Shown here: piece after piece, positions 26,051-37,172 of the stretch
Layout of the letters: the number at the start of each line of letters is the position of its first letter
Numbering within the stretch: position 1 is the first letter of the stretch
DNA from: Bagarius yarrelli
Lineage: Eukaryota > Chordata > Actinopteri > Siluriformes > Sisoridae
Direction of reading: 5' to 3'
DNA: 64,000 nucleotides
Assembly (NCBI GenBank): GCA_005784505.1
Contig: VCAZ01000039.1
Coordinates: 1,866,001-1,930,000 of the forward strand
The notes under the pieces: generated by a model
Databases searched by the model: none
What the model was told of the DNA's origin: nothing
Seen by the model: the letters and a program-made list of their open reading frames with translations, nothing else
Made by a program: the position numbers and the translations under genes

Positions 26051-26339
26051 TCCTGGGAAAAATCACTCTCAATGACTAGCCGTGTTAGCAAATCCATCTA
26101 TCCATCCATCCATCCAGTTAAGTAGAAAAACGATGACTATAAAAAACTAGTATCACATCATTTAATAAACAAAATCCATTTGCACACAAACTTTATTTGT
26201 GGACATATAGTGGAACAAAATGTTGTGTACTAATATTAATACTAATACTAATACTAATTGCATTAAATATGTATGCATAAAACATAAGCTGTCTAAAGAG
26301 CTCATTCATTGGTCCACCAAGAAATAAAGAATTTAAGGA

Positions 26340-26560
26340 GACACCTTTTTACCATCACAAGGACAACAATACAAATAAAAGAAAAATCCTTAGTACGGCA
26401 CCGTTTGTGTTATTATTTTATGCAGAAAAGTGTGTAACTGAGATATCTGGCAAGATTTAAATCACAGTTCATTGTGTTTCAGTGTAAGCTGAGCAGGAAC
26501 AGGGAAAAAAAACAACGATCCCACTTTGACCCTTGCTTTCACTTGTCTCTGTTAAGAACT
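26340..26560 (+). repeat. Low-copy local repeat, copy 2
   Basis: Shares GTGTAACTGAGATATCTGGC-type core and flanks with 25740-25860. Orientation is the same. Confidence 0.5.
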
Positions 26561-26784
26561 ATTCATCCAAAACCAGGACAAATTGCTTTTTATGTGTGTA
26601 TCTCATCTGATAGAACAAGTATGCAAAAGACTGCTTTATTGTATGTATGAAGAGTTGAATCGACACACGGTGTCTGTGTTAGTGATCACATTCATGGCAA
26701 TTTAAATAGCCATGAACAAGGAAAAAATAATCAGGTAAGAAAAAGTGCCTTAGGTGGGAATGAAAAGACCTTATTTTTACACCA

Positions 26785-27230
26785 GTGTTTCATCTTCTTC
26801 TTCTTCGTCTCCTTTCAGCTGTTCCACAGCGAATCATCTGTCTCCACCTAACCCTATTCTCTACATCCTCTTCAGTCACACCCACTAACTTCATGTCCTC
26901 GTTTATCGCATCCATATACCTCCTCTTTGGTCTTCCTCTTTGCCTTCTGCCTGGTAGCCTCATTTCTAACATCCTCCTACCAATATATTCACTATCCCAA
27001 ACCACCTCAATCTGTCTTCCCTGACTTTCCCCCCAAAACATCTAACATGAACTGTCTCCCTCATGAACTCGATCCTAATCCTGTCCAACCTCGTCACTCA
27101 CGAAGAAAACCTTAACATCTTCAGCTCTGCTACTTCCAGCTCTGCTACCTGTCTCTTCCTCAGCGCCACTGTCTCTAAACCAGACATCATAGCGGCTCTC
27201 ACCACTGTCTTGTACACCTTCCCCTTTAAT
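26785..27230 (-). pseudogene. Non-LTR retrotransposon reverse transcriptase, C-terminal fragment
   Basis: The minus strand encodes the phrases KVYKTVVRAAMMSGLETVAL, then after a frame break EYIGRRMLEMRLPGRRQRGR, then RVRWRQMIRCG. This is the conserved C-terminal part of a widespread LINE ORF. The frame is broken by a stop and a frameshift near 27110 and 27015. A second, shorter copy lies at 39735-40045. Clade not determined. Confidence 0.82.
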
Positions 27231-27418
27231 TCTAATTCTATTTTTACACCAGTGTTTATGGTGTATAATTAAAAAGGTGCAGCTATTTCATCTTTAAAAC
27301 AGTCCTCTAGTATATTTCTAACAAGTTACATAACCCAAAATATCACTTTTTCACACTTTTAATATATAACTGTTTCCACTCAAAGCATATCACACTTTTT
27401 AACTTTATATTCAAAAGG

Positions 27419-27600
27419 GTAAGTGGTAGCGCAGTGGTTAAGGTGTTATACAGCTAATTGGAGGGGTTTGATTCCCAGCACCGCCAAGTTACCACTTCTG
27501 GGCCCCTAAGCAAGGCCCTTAACTCCCGATGTATAAGAGAGATAAAAAGTCGCTCTAGATAAGGGCGTCTTCCAAATGCTGTAGATGTGAATGTAAATGT
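27419..27600 (+). mobile_element. tRNA-derived SINE, full length
   Basis: A box (GCAGTGGTTAAGGTGTTA), B box (GGTTTGATTCC), centre GGGCCCCTAAGCAAGGCCC and tail TCGCTCTAGATAAGGGCG are present, with a small deletion before the tail. Confidence 0.9.
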
Positions 27601-28499
27601 AGTATTCGCAAAACATATAGTATATTGAGAGATCAAGATAAGGAAAAATTTCTAGACAATTGAGAACAATTAAAACTGTGTAGAATCTTATTTTACATAT
27701 TATTTTCATCAAATACTGTATTTCATGCTTTAAGGCTTGCCAACACATTTGTAGGTCACCAGCTGGCAACCTGAAGTTTTTCTTTGTAACTCCAAGTCAA
27801 TGGCTGGCACACAGAAGAGCCAACACAATAAACCTTTTCATTACCTTTTAACCGACCGGTTCGTGTTGCATCTGACAATGCAGTGTTCCAGACAAAAAGT
27901 TTTTTACGTATAGGCTCATTTAAAGACTTTACTTGACTATTTTTGAATCTTTACTTTACTTTAGCTAGTAGTGGTTTTATAAAAAAAAATGCATGGTGTG
28001 AACCTTTGAAACGATATAATTGGAGGAGTGTTTCATGTCTATGTACATGAGTTAACGTCTAATTTATGGTTGCCGCAGTCACAGTTTGGCCTGGAGCGCT
28101 GTTCCTGTCAGAAACGGGTGCCTAATTCATATTTTGGTCAGCTAAAAGAAACGATCGCTGCTAATTCATGACAAAAAAACAAAAAGGAAAAACTTGATCC
28201 ATTTTGAGTTTGTACACCTGAAACCAACCCCTTGCTAGTTTCCTTCTCTTCTCCTGCATGTCTACAGGTTTTAGAGAAGTAAAACCTTTACAGGTAAAAA
28301 CCCAAACTAGAAAACCAACCTTCAGAGATCCAGTTCTACACCTGGACATTCACTTTACGTAAAGAAAACATAAAGAACAAACATTCACATGTATAAGTAT
28401 CAGCTCACCTTACCGTTGGGAGACACAGGGCGCAATCTTCCTGCGGCAGACGCCGGTAAATCCAACAGTGGAGGTGTAACAGTGTAATAGTGATAGTAA

Positions 28500-28527
28500 A
28501 ACACACACACACACATACACACACACC
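28500..28527. repeat. (CA)n microsatellite
   Basis: Interrupted CA run. Confidence 0.85.
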
Positions 28528-28530
28528 CTT

Positions 28531-29740
28531 TAGACTACACCACGTCTCGTGCACTGAATATGCTTTTCAATTTCCATAAGTATAAACTGCACCGTTTCAC
28601 ACTCCAGTTCCAGGTAAAGGAAGCTGATGTCATCTGAAAGTTCTTTGTCCACAGTGGGTGTTTCCGTATGGGGTAACAACTGTGTCAACACCGGACAAGT
28701 AAAGGCAAAAGAGTCTTCACAAAGGAGGCGGGAAACGGGGTGGAGTGTGGAGAACAGGAGCACATGGGAAACCTGTTGAAATGTTAGAAATGTGAAGGAG
28801 ATCACTGGAAAATACTTTTACCTGACTTTCTGCTTAAGCCATGGTATTTTTATACATGTCGATGTCATACAGTATTTAGACACTTCGTTTTCTCTCAGTT
28901 CCTTCGGTTGGGATAGAGATTACGGTGCAAACCCTAGCAGGGTCATTTAAGCAGTTAGCACTGCTGTAAATGTATTGAAGTTAAAGAGGAAATAGATGAA
29001 AGATTCATCAAAGTGCTTTTAGTGTCTGTCAACGGAACAAAGTCCTATAATTTTACTGCAGTCAAACAAAACATGGCAACTGTAAACTTTCCGTCTGACA
29101 AAAAAATAAAAAAAATCTCGTACATGCTTCGTGACGAAAAATAACGTTTTGTGTGAAAGATTTTTTTAACATTTCTTTATGGGGTTTTTTTTTTCTTATG
29201 TTGAAAATGATCAAGCCAGTTTTACTTTCTGTGCAAACATAAATGTTAGATTAAAACTGTTCTGAGCTTCTAAACAAAATCAAACCTGTAGATAAAAAAG
29301 TATTAAAAAAAAGTCATTAGACTGTAAAACTAAACCAAGTCAAAAAAAAAATAAAAATTTTCCAAAAACAAAAAAAATACCGTATCCAGCCGGTAGTTTG
29401 TATCAGTGGAAATCTAACCTCTGTCTCTTTTCTAGCACAGCATTTAACTTCTCGGTGCAAGATCTCTCATGTATCTCCGAGGTTAAAACAAAGCTCTGCT
29501 CCTCCTCAAGTGTAAACAGTGGCCACACTTTCTTGCCCTAAACCAATAGACTCGGGCAAGTCTTAAACCAAACATGACATGCCTGGAAGTCTGGAAACTA
29601 TTCCTGCATAGGAATTCTTCATTAACACCAAAGTGAAAAAGGATTTTTTTGGTGTACATAATACTAAATTTCAATAGGGTTAATAGATGGAAGTGGATCA
29701 GGAGTGCATAAAAACTGGTTCTGCCACTTAGGCTAGGGAA
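28531..29740 (-). other. Possible unannotated minus-strand exons upstream of pex10
   Basis: Several minus-strand segments look exon-like. A 119-nt segment 29537-29419 follows a TTTAG acceptor, reads VWPLFTLEEEQSFVLTSEI and onward, and ends at AG|GTTAGA. It joins in frame to 29094-29019 after a T-rich stretch and CAG, which ends at TAA. A separate open segment 28779-28531 follows TTTCAACAG and reads 82 codons to a stop, but its phase does not join the others. I recognise no family. Chance open frames of this size are common in this window, so this is a lead rather than a gene call. Confidence 0.25.
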
Positions 29741-29802
29741 TAGGAAAGAACATGACAGAGGATATAGTGAGTCATAAGTAAAATTAAAAATATATATTGC
29801 TC

Positions 29803-29805
<3 letters not shown>

Positions 29806-29835
<30 letters not shown>
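29806..29835. repeat. Poly-A run of about 30 nt
   Basis: Homopolymer A. No retrogene could be recognised on its 5' side. Confidence 0.9.
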
Positions 29836-29837
<2 letters not shown>

Positions 29838-30499
29838 TCTGTGAAATGAAGAGTATTATTAAGTATTAGAAAGATTTTTTTTTACTCAGTAAGTAAGTGA
29901 AGAATGTTACCAGATTAATTCTCCCAGCCATTAAGCTTACAGTTCAGCAAAATGTTCTAAGGCAGAAGATATGAAGTAGTAGGAATCTTTGAGCTTTCAC
30001 AAATTAACATCCCAAACAACTTCAGTTGTAAATTAAAGTAACAAATCAATGAACTGAATTGTTTAATGCAGATTTGAAAAAGTACATGCTAATGCTAAAA
30101 TATCTGGCAGTAGTCTGCTTGTTTTAATAAATTATTGTTTTTATATTTTTGTTCTTATTTCTTGCAAATAAATGGTTTTGCAAAATCATGGCCACTTTTC
30201 TTGTTTTGCCTTATTAACTGTAAGAGGAAATAATATGGCTTGTTGGGGCAACAGCTGTATATATGTAATAAATCTGTTACCTGTTAAGCTAGAATTGGTC
30301 TGTTAATTAATATGTCATAAAAAAAATAATAATGCCATTTTGCATTGTTTTCGTCAAAGTTTAAATGAATTAATGTTTTTTAAACTTTCATCCCAATTTA
30401 AGTTCATCCTAGAAAACTTTCATAATCAGAGATCTGGCAACCCTGCTGACATTAAACACACATTTTTTTCCCGCCTATGATTAAAAAAAAAAGTCTAAG
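29836..30499. other. AT-rich sequence before the pex10 promoter
   Basis: No exon, repeat boundary or regulatory cluster could be supported here. Confidence 0.45.
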
Positions 30500-30768
30500 C
30501 AACCAATAGAAATGCGTTTCTGATTCACGTGACTAACGCGGAAGTGAAAGGTGTGCAGGTCGGTTCTGCGACTCACAGGAACGTTCTTTAGGTTAGGCTT
30601 TTAGTTACGACTTTTATTTTATTTTATTTTCAAATTGTTTCCATGTAGGCATTTAATTAAATATGTCTTCTGAACAAGTTCCCTGCATTCACGCTTTACA
30701 GTACTATTATGCGCCATGCTAAGGCAGCATGCTAAAGGAGCTCCGTTAAAGTTTATTTAAAGTTCAAA
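30500..30768 (+). promoter_or_regulatory. Likely pex10 promoter and 5' UTR
   Basis: The stretch before the pex10 ATG is less AT-rich than its surroundings and holds a CCAAT box (30503-30507), a palindromic E-box TCACGTGA (30525-30532) and an ETS-type CGGAAGTG (30539-30546) within 45 bp. No TATA box is evident, as expected of a housekeeping promoter. Sites are seen; their use is inferred. Confidence 0.6.
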
Positions 30769-33700
30769 ATGCCGCTTGTTCCTGCTAACCAGCCGCAGCT
30801 AATCCGCTCCATTCAAAAAGACGAATATTATCAAACTAGTCTGAGAAATAACGCCAACGAGGCTTTCCAGACGCTTGCTGGTGAGATGCTCTCAGTTTGT
30901 GGTTAGGAAAAAATAAAAAAAAGTTTTTTATTTGTGTATTTTTTTTCTAATTGAACTAAAAACGGCTTAAAATACTCCAGAACGTTCTTTAGAACCCGGA
31001 TGTGGAATCTGTCATGTGTTTACATCGTGTCCATTTATTTATTTATTTATTTTAATTGTAGGATCAAGACTGTGGCTGCAGTGGAGGAAAGAAATAGAGC
31101 TCCTATCTGATCTTACTTATTATACACTAACCACACTCTCAGGTACCATTCCTACTAAATCACTCAATTTAGTTATAGCTACTAGTTATTTCTCACATAA
31201 GTTACATCATTGGGAAAGTAACTATTGCATTAAATAAATAAAAAAACTTGAATTAAATAAAGTAAAATAGATAAAATGGACACTAAATAAAATAAATAAT
31301 TTTAATACATTGTGTGTTAATCAATCTACACTATTTTCATTTTGATGTGTCATGTGACGATGTGTGGTGATTTATTAGATTAGACTTATTTGCTTCTGAT
31401 GTAGACCGACTCTTATGTTACATAAACATTTACAGAAAAGTAGTGTTTATACTTCCAGTTTGCGAAAACGAACTCATAGGACTCCTGTAGTACGTCCGAA
31501 TTTCATTCATACTACCCGTAATCATGCTATATAAAATGCACTTTTTTAACAGTCGGAAAGTACATAATGACTTAAATGTAGTACATGCTAAAATAGTATT
31601 CGATTTCGGACGGAGGCGTCATCGTGGGTGTGTGTGACTGGGCATGCTTGTGTGTGAACACCTGCACTACTCTCTTCCCCTTATTTGGCAAACGATAGAA
31701 TTTTATTCTACCTACGCCAATCATCATTAGTTATGTGGTTATTTCTCACTCAAACATACACCAATCACCGTCAGTTATGTAGGGTATCTCCCACCCCAAC
31801 ACACACAGCGGTTATCAACCACCCCATCATACACCAATCACCATCAGTTATGTGCTCATCAGCCACCCTTCAACATACACCAATCACCATTAGTTATGTG
31901 TCCCTCCTCACCCCAAACACACCAGAGAAAAATAATTGCAGGTCCTATGACTGAGAAAGCATATAATTGGATGAAAACTGCATTAGTGAGCTAAATTAGA
32001 ATGATAAATATTAAAATAGTATCGCACATTTTATTGTCAGTAATGGTAACAACTATGTAACATGGGAAGCTGTTATTCGTTTGATGACTCAATACTGAAA
32101 AACAAAAACGCTGTTAGTAACGCTGTTAATTTATAACACTGTTATTCCCATCCTTGTCAATCATAACTTATTGTGACTCTCAGAGTAACGTGTCATATGT
32201 TAACACAGGATTTCAGACATTAGGAGAAGAATACGTCAGCATTATCCAGGTCGACCCCACCAGACGAAGAATTCCGTCCCGGATACGCCGGCTGGCTTTT
32301 GTTTTGCTTCACGCTTTTTTACCATATGTCCTGGACAAACTCCTGGTCTGTGTAGAACATGAGCTGGAAGGAGGAGAATCCTCGAATGTGCAGCGGGACA
32401 CTGCGTTAACCTGGAGCCCTATGGTTTACATAAAGGCATGGATCCAGAAGGCAGTAAGAATGCTAAATAGTCAACAGAGGAAATCTTTAAAACCTGTGGT
32501 TTTTGCTGTGCAGCAGGGGATCACCGTCCTGCACAGGTTCCATGTGGCGCTGTTTTATATTAGTGGTGCATTTTATCACCTGGCCAAAAGAACATCAGGC
32601 ATCAGATATGTAAGTTACTGACACAGGCTGTCAATTTTTTCCTCTTTTTTTTTTTTCTTTAGCTCCTTTATAGTCCATTAGACAAAAGATCAAAATTAAC
32701 TGAACTGATTCTCTCTTCTTTCTTTATAGCTCAGAGTGCAGGGGATATCTGTAGAGGATAAAGGCATCCGGAACAGCTATCGGCTTTTAGGGTGTGTGTC
32801 ACTCTTGCAGCTGGCCATCACACTTGCTCTGCAGTTCAACAACCTAAGACAAAGGCAGCGCGCCAGACACGAGTGGACACAGCACAGGAACCTGCCATCA
32901 AGGTGAGACCACTGTAAGCATGTCAAATCTTAATACGCCTTACAAAGCCATATTAAATATTGAAAAAGAAAAAAAACAAAACATTTTTCTCCTCATTTTC
33001 TTGGATATCTTCTAGATATTGCTTTAATTATGCCTCCCACTGTCACAGCTTCCTAACTGCATTTCTCTCATCCATATAAATATTTGCAAAGATGCTTTTT
33101 CACAGTTTTTTTTTGCCTCCTCTCATTTTTTTAGTCCTCAGGAGGCTTCGACGTCTCGCTCTGCCCGCTGTATTCTATGCTTAGAGAAGAGGAGACACTC
33201 TACGGTAACCCCCTGTGGCCATCTGTTCTGCTGGGAGTGTATCACAGAGTGGTGCAACACCAAGGTAACATTCGTCTCTGTTAACTAGGGCTGGCGAAGT
33301 CCATGCGGATTAGATTGCATAATAACAATCCTATCAGTGTGGATGGAGTGAATATAAGCATTTCAGCTTTTTAAACATTTTAATAAGCAGACTGTATGTG
33401 TATAGCCAGTTGAAAGAAATTAAAGGATTCTACCTTTTTGTACTCGTTCCTCATCTTTCCAGCCCAAGCTTAACAGTCGTATCCCTCTGGGCCACTGAAA
33501 CCATTACAGACAAAAAACCAAGATCAAAAACCTGTGTGAACTTATTAACATTAAAACAAAAAGTTTTTAAGATAAGTGATTATATGTCAATGGTTTTGAA
33601 ATCCTGCCATATGATCTTTTTATTTTGTTTTTATTCATTTATTTATTTTTTGAGTGGTAGCGCACAGAAATCGTTGCCAAACTATTTGAACGGATCATCT

Positions 33701-33896
33701 TGTTTGTAACAGCATGAAGTTGATCTGTTGTCATCACCAGCCTGTTTTCATTCAACAGATTGATTTGCCTTTCAGGCTCCAAAAAGTTTAAAAGGTTTCA
33801 TGTTGTTTTTGTTGGCTGCGATTGCAGACGGAGTGTCCGCTGTGCCGAGAAAAATTTCAGCCTCATCGCCTGGTCTTTCTAAGACGTTACAGATAG
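30769..33896 (+). CDS. pex10: Peroxisome biogenesis factor 10 (peroxin-10, RING E3 ligase), complete
   Basis: Six coding exons: 30769-30880, 31062-31142, 32209-32609, 32730-32902, 33135-33264, 33828-33896. Together they give 966 nt, 321 residues plus TAG, close to the usual PEX10 length. All introns are GT-AG and the phases join without a stop. PEX10 is an integral peroxisomal membrane protein that, with PEX2 and PEX12, forms the ubiquitin ligase and retrotranslocation channel recycling the import receptor PEX5. The N-terminal Pex2/Pex10/Pex12 domain spans about residues 15-240; the segment TLGEEYVSIIQVDP in exon 3 is family-typical. A hydrophobic helix lies in exon 4 near residue 225. The C3HC4 RING is intact: Cys268, Cys271, Cys283, His285, Cys288, Cys291, Cys302, Cys305. 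The chosen ATG is the first one giving this frame and exon 1 matches the family N-terminus. The gene converges on mthfr 13.5 kb away. Identity is recognised by motif and layout, not by database search. Confidence 0.96.
31715..31925. repeat. Degenerate minisatellite in pex10 intron 2
   Basis: CCAATCACC(A/G)T(C/T)AGTTATG cores occur at 31717, 31761, 31834 and 31880, separated by CACCCC-rich spacers; spacing is about 45 bp with one 73-bp gap. The frame running through it is not coding. Confidence 0.75.
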
Positions 33897-34132
33897 ACGA
33901 CCTGGTGTTTTGCCACTTGAAATGTAGCCTTTTTTTTTTCAGCACTGCTTTAAACACACCCTTAAACTTAGAAGTGTGTGAGTGGATAACAGTTGACAGC
34001 AAGAACCATACAGCTGAAGAGGATTTTTTTTCAAATTGAGTCTCATTGGATTCCTCGGAACGTTGTGTGCCAGGTTGTTTTGATTACTGACTGAGCTGCA
34101 AATTGGCTAGCTACATTGTTTTGTTTAATATC

Positions 34133-34138
34133 AATAAA
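34133..34138 (+). terminator. Candidate pex10 polyadenylation signal AATAAA
   Basis: This is the first canonical AATAAA after the pex10 stop, 237 nt downstream, followed by an AT/GT-rich stretch. Position fits a short 3' UTR. Cleavage site not visible. Confidence 0.55.
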
Positions 34139-34300
34139 GTTAATAGCTACAGATGTATAAAAGTAATCAAAGAATAAGTATAATGTTATATTTTTTGCTC
34201 ATGTTTGCATTTTGATTGCCATAGTATTTAATAATGTAAATAATTGCTGTAGTATTTAATGATGCTCAATAATTCTGGTTATGCTGTAATTTATTAAATA

Positions 34301-34798
34301 CACTAGATGGCTAAAAAATTGTGGACACCTTCCTATGACAAATGTACATCATTTTAAAAAGAATAATTGTAGGGTTATTATCCTTTTATTTATTATCCTG
34401 TTATAATTAGCATTTCTGGTAGGCTTTTCATCGGCTTTCAGAGTCTTATAATCTTTACTGTTTATTAGTAAGTTTAGGCAGGTGAAAAGGTCTGGGATGC
34501 AGTCGATGTCCCGTTTCTCAGAAGTGTGTAGTAAGGTTAAGGTCAGAGCTCTGTAAAGGACGCTCGACTTTTTCCACACCATCAACACACCATGTCTTTA
34601 TGACACTCTGCACAAAAGCATTGTCATGCTGGAACATTGTTCTGGCCTCTTAGTTTCAGTGAAGACAAGCGGCGATACTCGTATATTACAACATAAAAAA
34701 CATTCTGTTCCATTGTTTGCCTTCACATTTTTGGCAGCAGAGACAAAACAAAGAACACATCAATCTAGATGTGAGGTGTCCACTAACTTTTGACAGTG
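34301..34798. mobile_element. Inverted-repeat DNA element (Tc1/mariner-like non-autonomous), about 500 bp
   Basis: Left end CACTAGATGGCTAAAAAATT...GTGGACACC and right end GGTGTCCACTAACTTTTG...CAGTG are imperfect inverted repeats, flanked by TA on both sides. The interior encodes no transposase. Fish genomes carry many elements with such CACT...GTGGACACC ends. Confidence 0.7.
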
Positions 34799-34904
34799 TA
34801 TTGTGTGATCTTGTTGCTTTTTAAGAGAGTAATTGTTTTACTTGAATGTTGAGTCTGGATACAACCGATTGCTCACCAACACAGAATAATGAACTGAAAC
34901 GGAG

Positions 34905-35090
34905 AGAGTGGTAAAAGTGGTTAAAGTGCTGGACTGCTAATTGGAAGATCAGGGTTCGATTCCCAGCACCACCAAGTTGCCACTGAGCCCCTTAGCAAGG
35001 CCCTTAACCCCCCCAATAGCTCAGTTGTATAAATGAGATAAATGTAAGTCGCTCTGGCTAAGGGTGTAAACTAAATGCTATAAATGTAAA
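34905..35090 (+). mobile_element. tRNA-derived SINE, full length
   Basis: A box (GTGGTTAAAGTGCTGGACTG), B box (GGTTCGATTCC) and tail GTAAGTCGCTCTGGCTAAGG are intact. It lies between two inverted-repeat DNA elements. Confidence 0.93.
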
Positions 35091-35293
35091 TTAAACATTT
35101 ATATTTGTTCCTTCAAAAGATATTTTTGCCTGTATTGATAGAACAGAGAGGGATGGGGGGGGTGTTTAGGACCCAAGCCAGACTCGAACCTAGGTCACCA
35201 GAATGCAACCGCAAACAGAGTTTCAGCGCCTTAAACCACAGTGCCGGCCTTGGCAATTGATTGAAATTAGTTTTACATATAGAAATATAACTA

Positions 35294-35490
35294 CAGGGTG
35301 TCCCATAAGTCTCCATACATATACAAAATAAACTTTTTATATTTAAAACCATTTTTATTTGTTTATATGTAAAGGACATGCATCGAAATGTTTTTAAAAC
35401 AAAGGTATTGCTTTAGAGTATATTATATAAATAAAAATGGTTTTCAGGGGGAAAAAATTTCCTATGTATGGAAACTTATGGGACACCCTG
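35294..35490. mobile_element. 197-bp MITE with TA target duplication
   Basis: Both ends read CAGGGTGTCCCATAAGT inward, continuing (with one mismatch) through CCATACATA, for an inverted repeat of about 26 bp. TA lies directly outside each end (35292-35293, 35491-35492). These are marks of a Tc1/mariner-class non-autonomous element. Confidence 0.9.
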
Positions 35491-36555
35491 TATGTAATAT
35501 AGCAGTATCCGAGTGTGGTTTGCCTAATTAAAAGAAATGGAGTGTTGAGTATTTGTTGATGCAGTAAGAAGAGACTATAAAATAGCATTTTAAAAATTCT
35601 GCCTATTAATTTTGTGGCTTTGCATGTAATTAGAAATTAAGCCTCTTAAGCTAAATGGACCTCTTAAACCCTGTGTTCTTCAGACGAATCATGTCTGAGA
35701 CCAAACTCAATTCAAGTTCAATTGAGTTTAATCTCACTAGTAGTTCCCTAAGGTAATTTTTTTATTTTTTACATTTTAATGCTTGCAGCGTTTAAGCCAT
35801 TAAGCGTCATCTACGTTCCACATCTCATTTTAATACCATCACCTCTTCTAGATCATTGATCTTTCCGAACGAGATATTTAATTTAAAAAGGTTGCAGGCA
35901 GCAAAAGTGGATATTGCATCATCTTCTCAAAATGTTATTAAAGTAGAGGACCTGCGGAATTTCTGTCTGCTCTTGAGTAATTGACAGTTTGAATCTATCT
36001 TTAGCTGGACCACTGACCACTCGATTCCATTTCAATAACCGGCGTTTTTAATCTGTGCCAAATCTATACCGTAGGGTGGTTAGATGTGGAACCGGAATGA
36101 GCCGGATGGACTGAAAAACCCATCAGGATGGCCTTGGACTGACCTGCAGATATGTGGCATTGCAGGAATAGTAAGGACAGCTAGAAGACAGAGTAAAACA
36201 TAAATATGTTAGCTTGGGTCCTGCCATCCTGCACACGGATTTCATTCTGGCAGCTGTTCTGCATCATTGTGCTCCATCAGACGTAGGAGATAGCAAGAAA
36301 AAAACATTCGCATTCACACCAGCTGAGCATAAACGGGCTCAAGGTGCCGTCTTAAAAGAAGCAGAATTGCCATTAGATGAGCTTTCTGCCTGTGCGGTGA
36401 CTGCCTGCTGTTCAGCGATAGAAATGCCATCGAACTGTACAGCTGGCTTTTTAACATTTTTTTCTAATATACGGTATAACCAGGAAATGTTGATCCATCT
36501 TGCTTAGCCTTGGAAATATCTTTGCATCTCTTTATTTTATATCTTTACAGCTTCG
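35491..36555. other. No gene recognised
   Basis: The frame 36214-36507 is the longest here (97 codons) but shows no domain, no conserved motif and no splice context I could support. Confidence 0.4.
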
Positions 36556-36812
36556 CATTACATTTACGGCATTTGGCAGACGCTCTTACATTTATCGCCT
36601 TTATACAACTTGCTCAGGGGCCCAGTCGTGGTGGCTTGGTGGTACTGGAAATCGAACCCCGATCTTCCAGGTATCAAGTTCAAGGAGCTTTATTGTCATT
36701 TCATCCATATATAGCAGAATGCAGTACACAGTGAAATGAAATAACGTTTCTCCAGGACCCCCTACACAAAACATAGAATTCCACAGTCTAACACCTTAAC
36801 CACTACCACTTA
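36556..36812 (-). mobile_element. tRNA-derived SINE split by another insertion
   Basis: The reversed SINE runs 36556-36670 (tail, centre, B box GGAAATCGAACCCC, CTTCCAG) and resumes at about 36784 with AGTCTAACACCTTAACCAC, the A-box side. The 113 bp between belong to another repeat. Confidence 0.85.
36671..36783 (-). mobile_element. Short retroelement nested in a SINE
   Basis: Reads TCAAGGAGCTTTATTGTCAT at its left end, i.e. a minus-strand element ending in ATGACAATAAAGCTCC. GCAGTACACAGTGAAATGAA is also a common fish repeat phrase. TTCCA-like sequence flanks both sides. Confidence 0.7.
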
Positions 36813-37077
36813 CCGCATTAAAATGAATAATTGTATTTGATCTCTGACCAGAGAGAACGTTCTAGAGAACAGATTAACAATATTGAACGATAAACTTTAT
36901 ATTCTGTATAAAATAGCAAAAAAATTACATGTAGTGCTTTATTTATTGTTATAAAAAAATGAAAATTGTTAAAAGATACTTTAAGTTAACTGATAAACAT
37001 TTAAGAATTTAAAGAAATCTGTAAAAATCGATACATTAGAAGAAAAAAAATACCAACTTTTTGCTTTAAAGTCCTAC

Positions 37078-37172
37078 CAACACGAGGATTGTGGGTTTGA
37101 TTGCCAGCATCACCAAGCCAACCTCAACCCAGTCACTCTGAAAAAGGGCATCTGCCAAATGCTGTAAATGTA
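37078..37172 (+). mobile_element. tRNA-derived SINE, internally deleted
   Basis: B-box region GGGTTTGATTGCCAGCA joins almost directly to the tail GTCACTCTGAAAAAGGGC and TCTGCCAAATGCTG. Confidence 0.7.

Noticed and set aside
31685..31954. 89-codon frame with repeated THQ-type motif
   Set aside because: Follows the minisatellite in pex10 intron 2.
32154..32621. Single-exon 155-codon gene inside pex10
   Set aside because: It is pex10 exon 3 plus read-through of intron sequence on both sides.
36214..36507. 97-codon frame as a possible gene
   Set aside because: No recognised domain, no splice or promoter context; length is expected by chance in this window.
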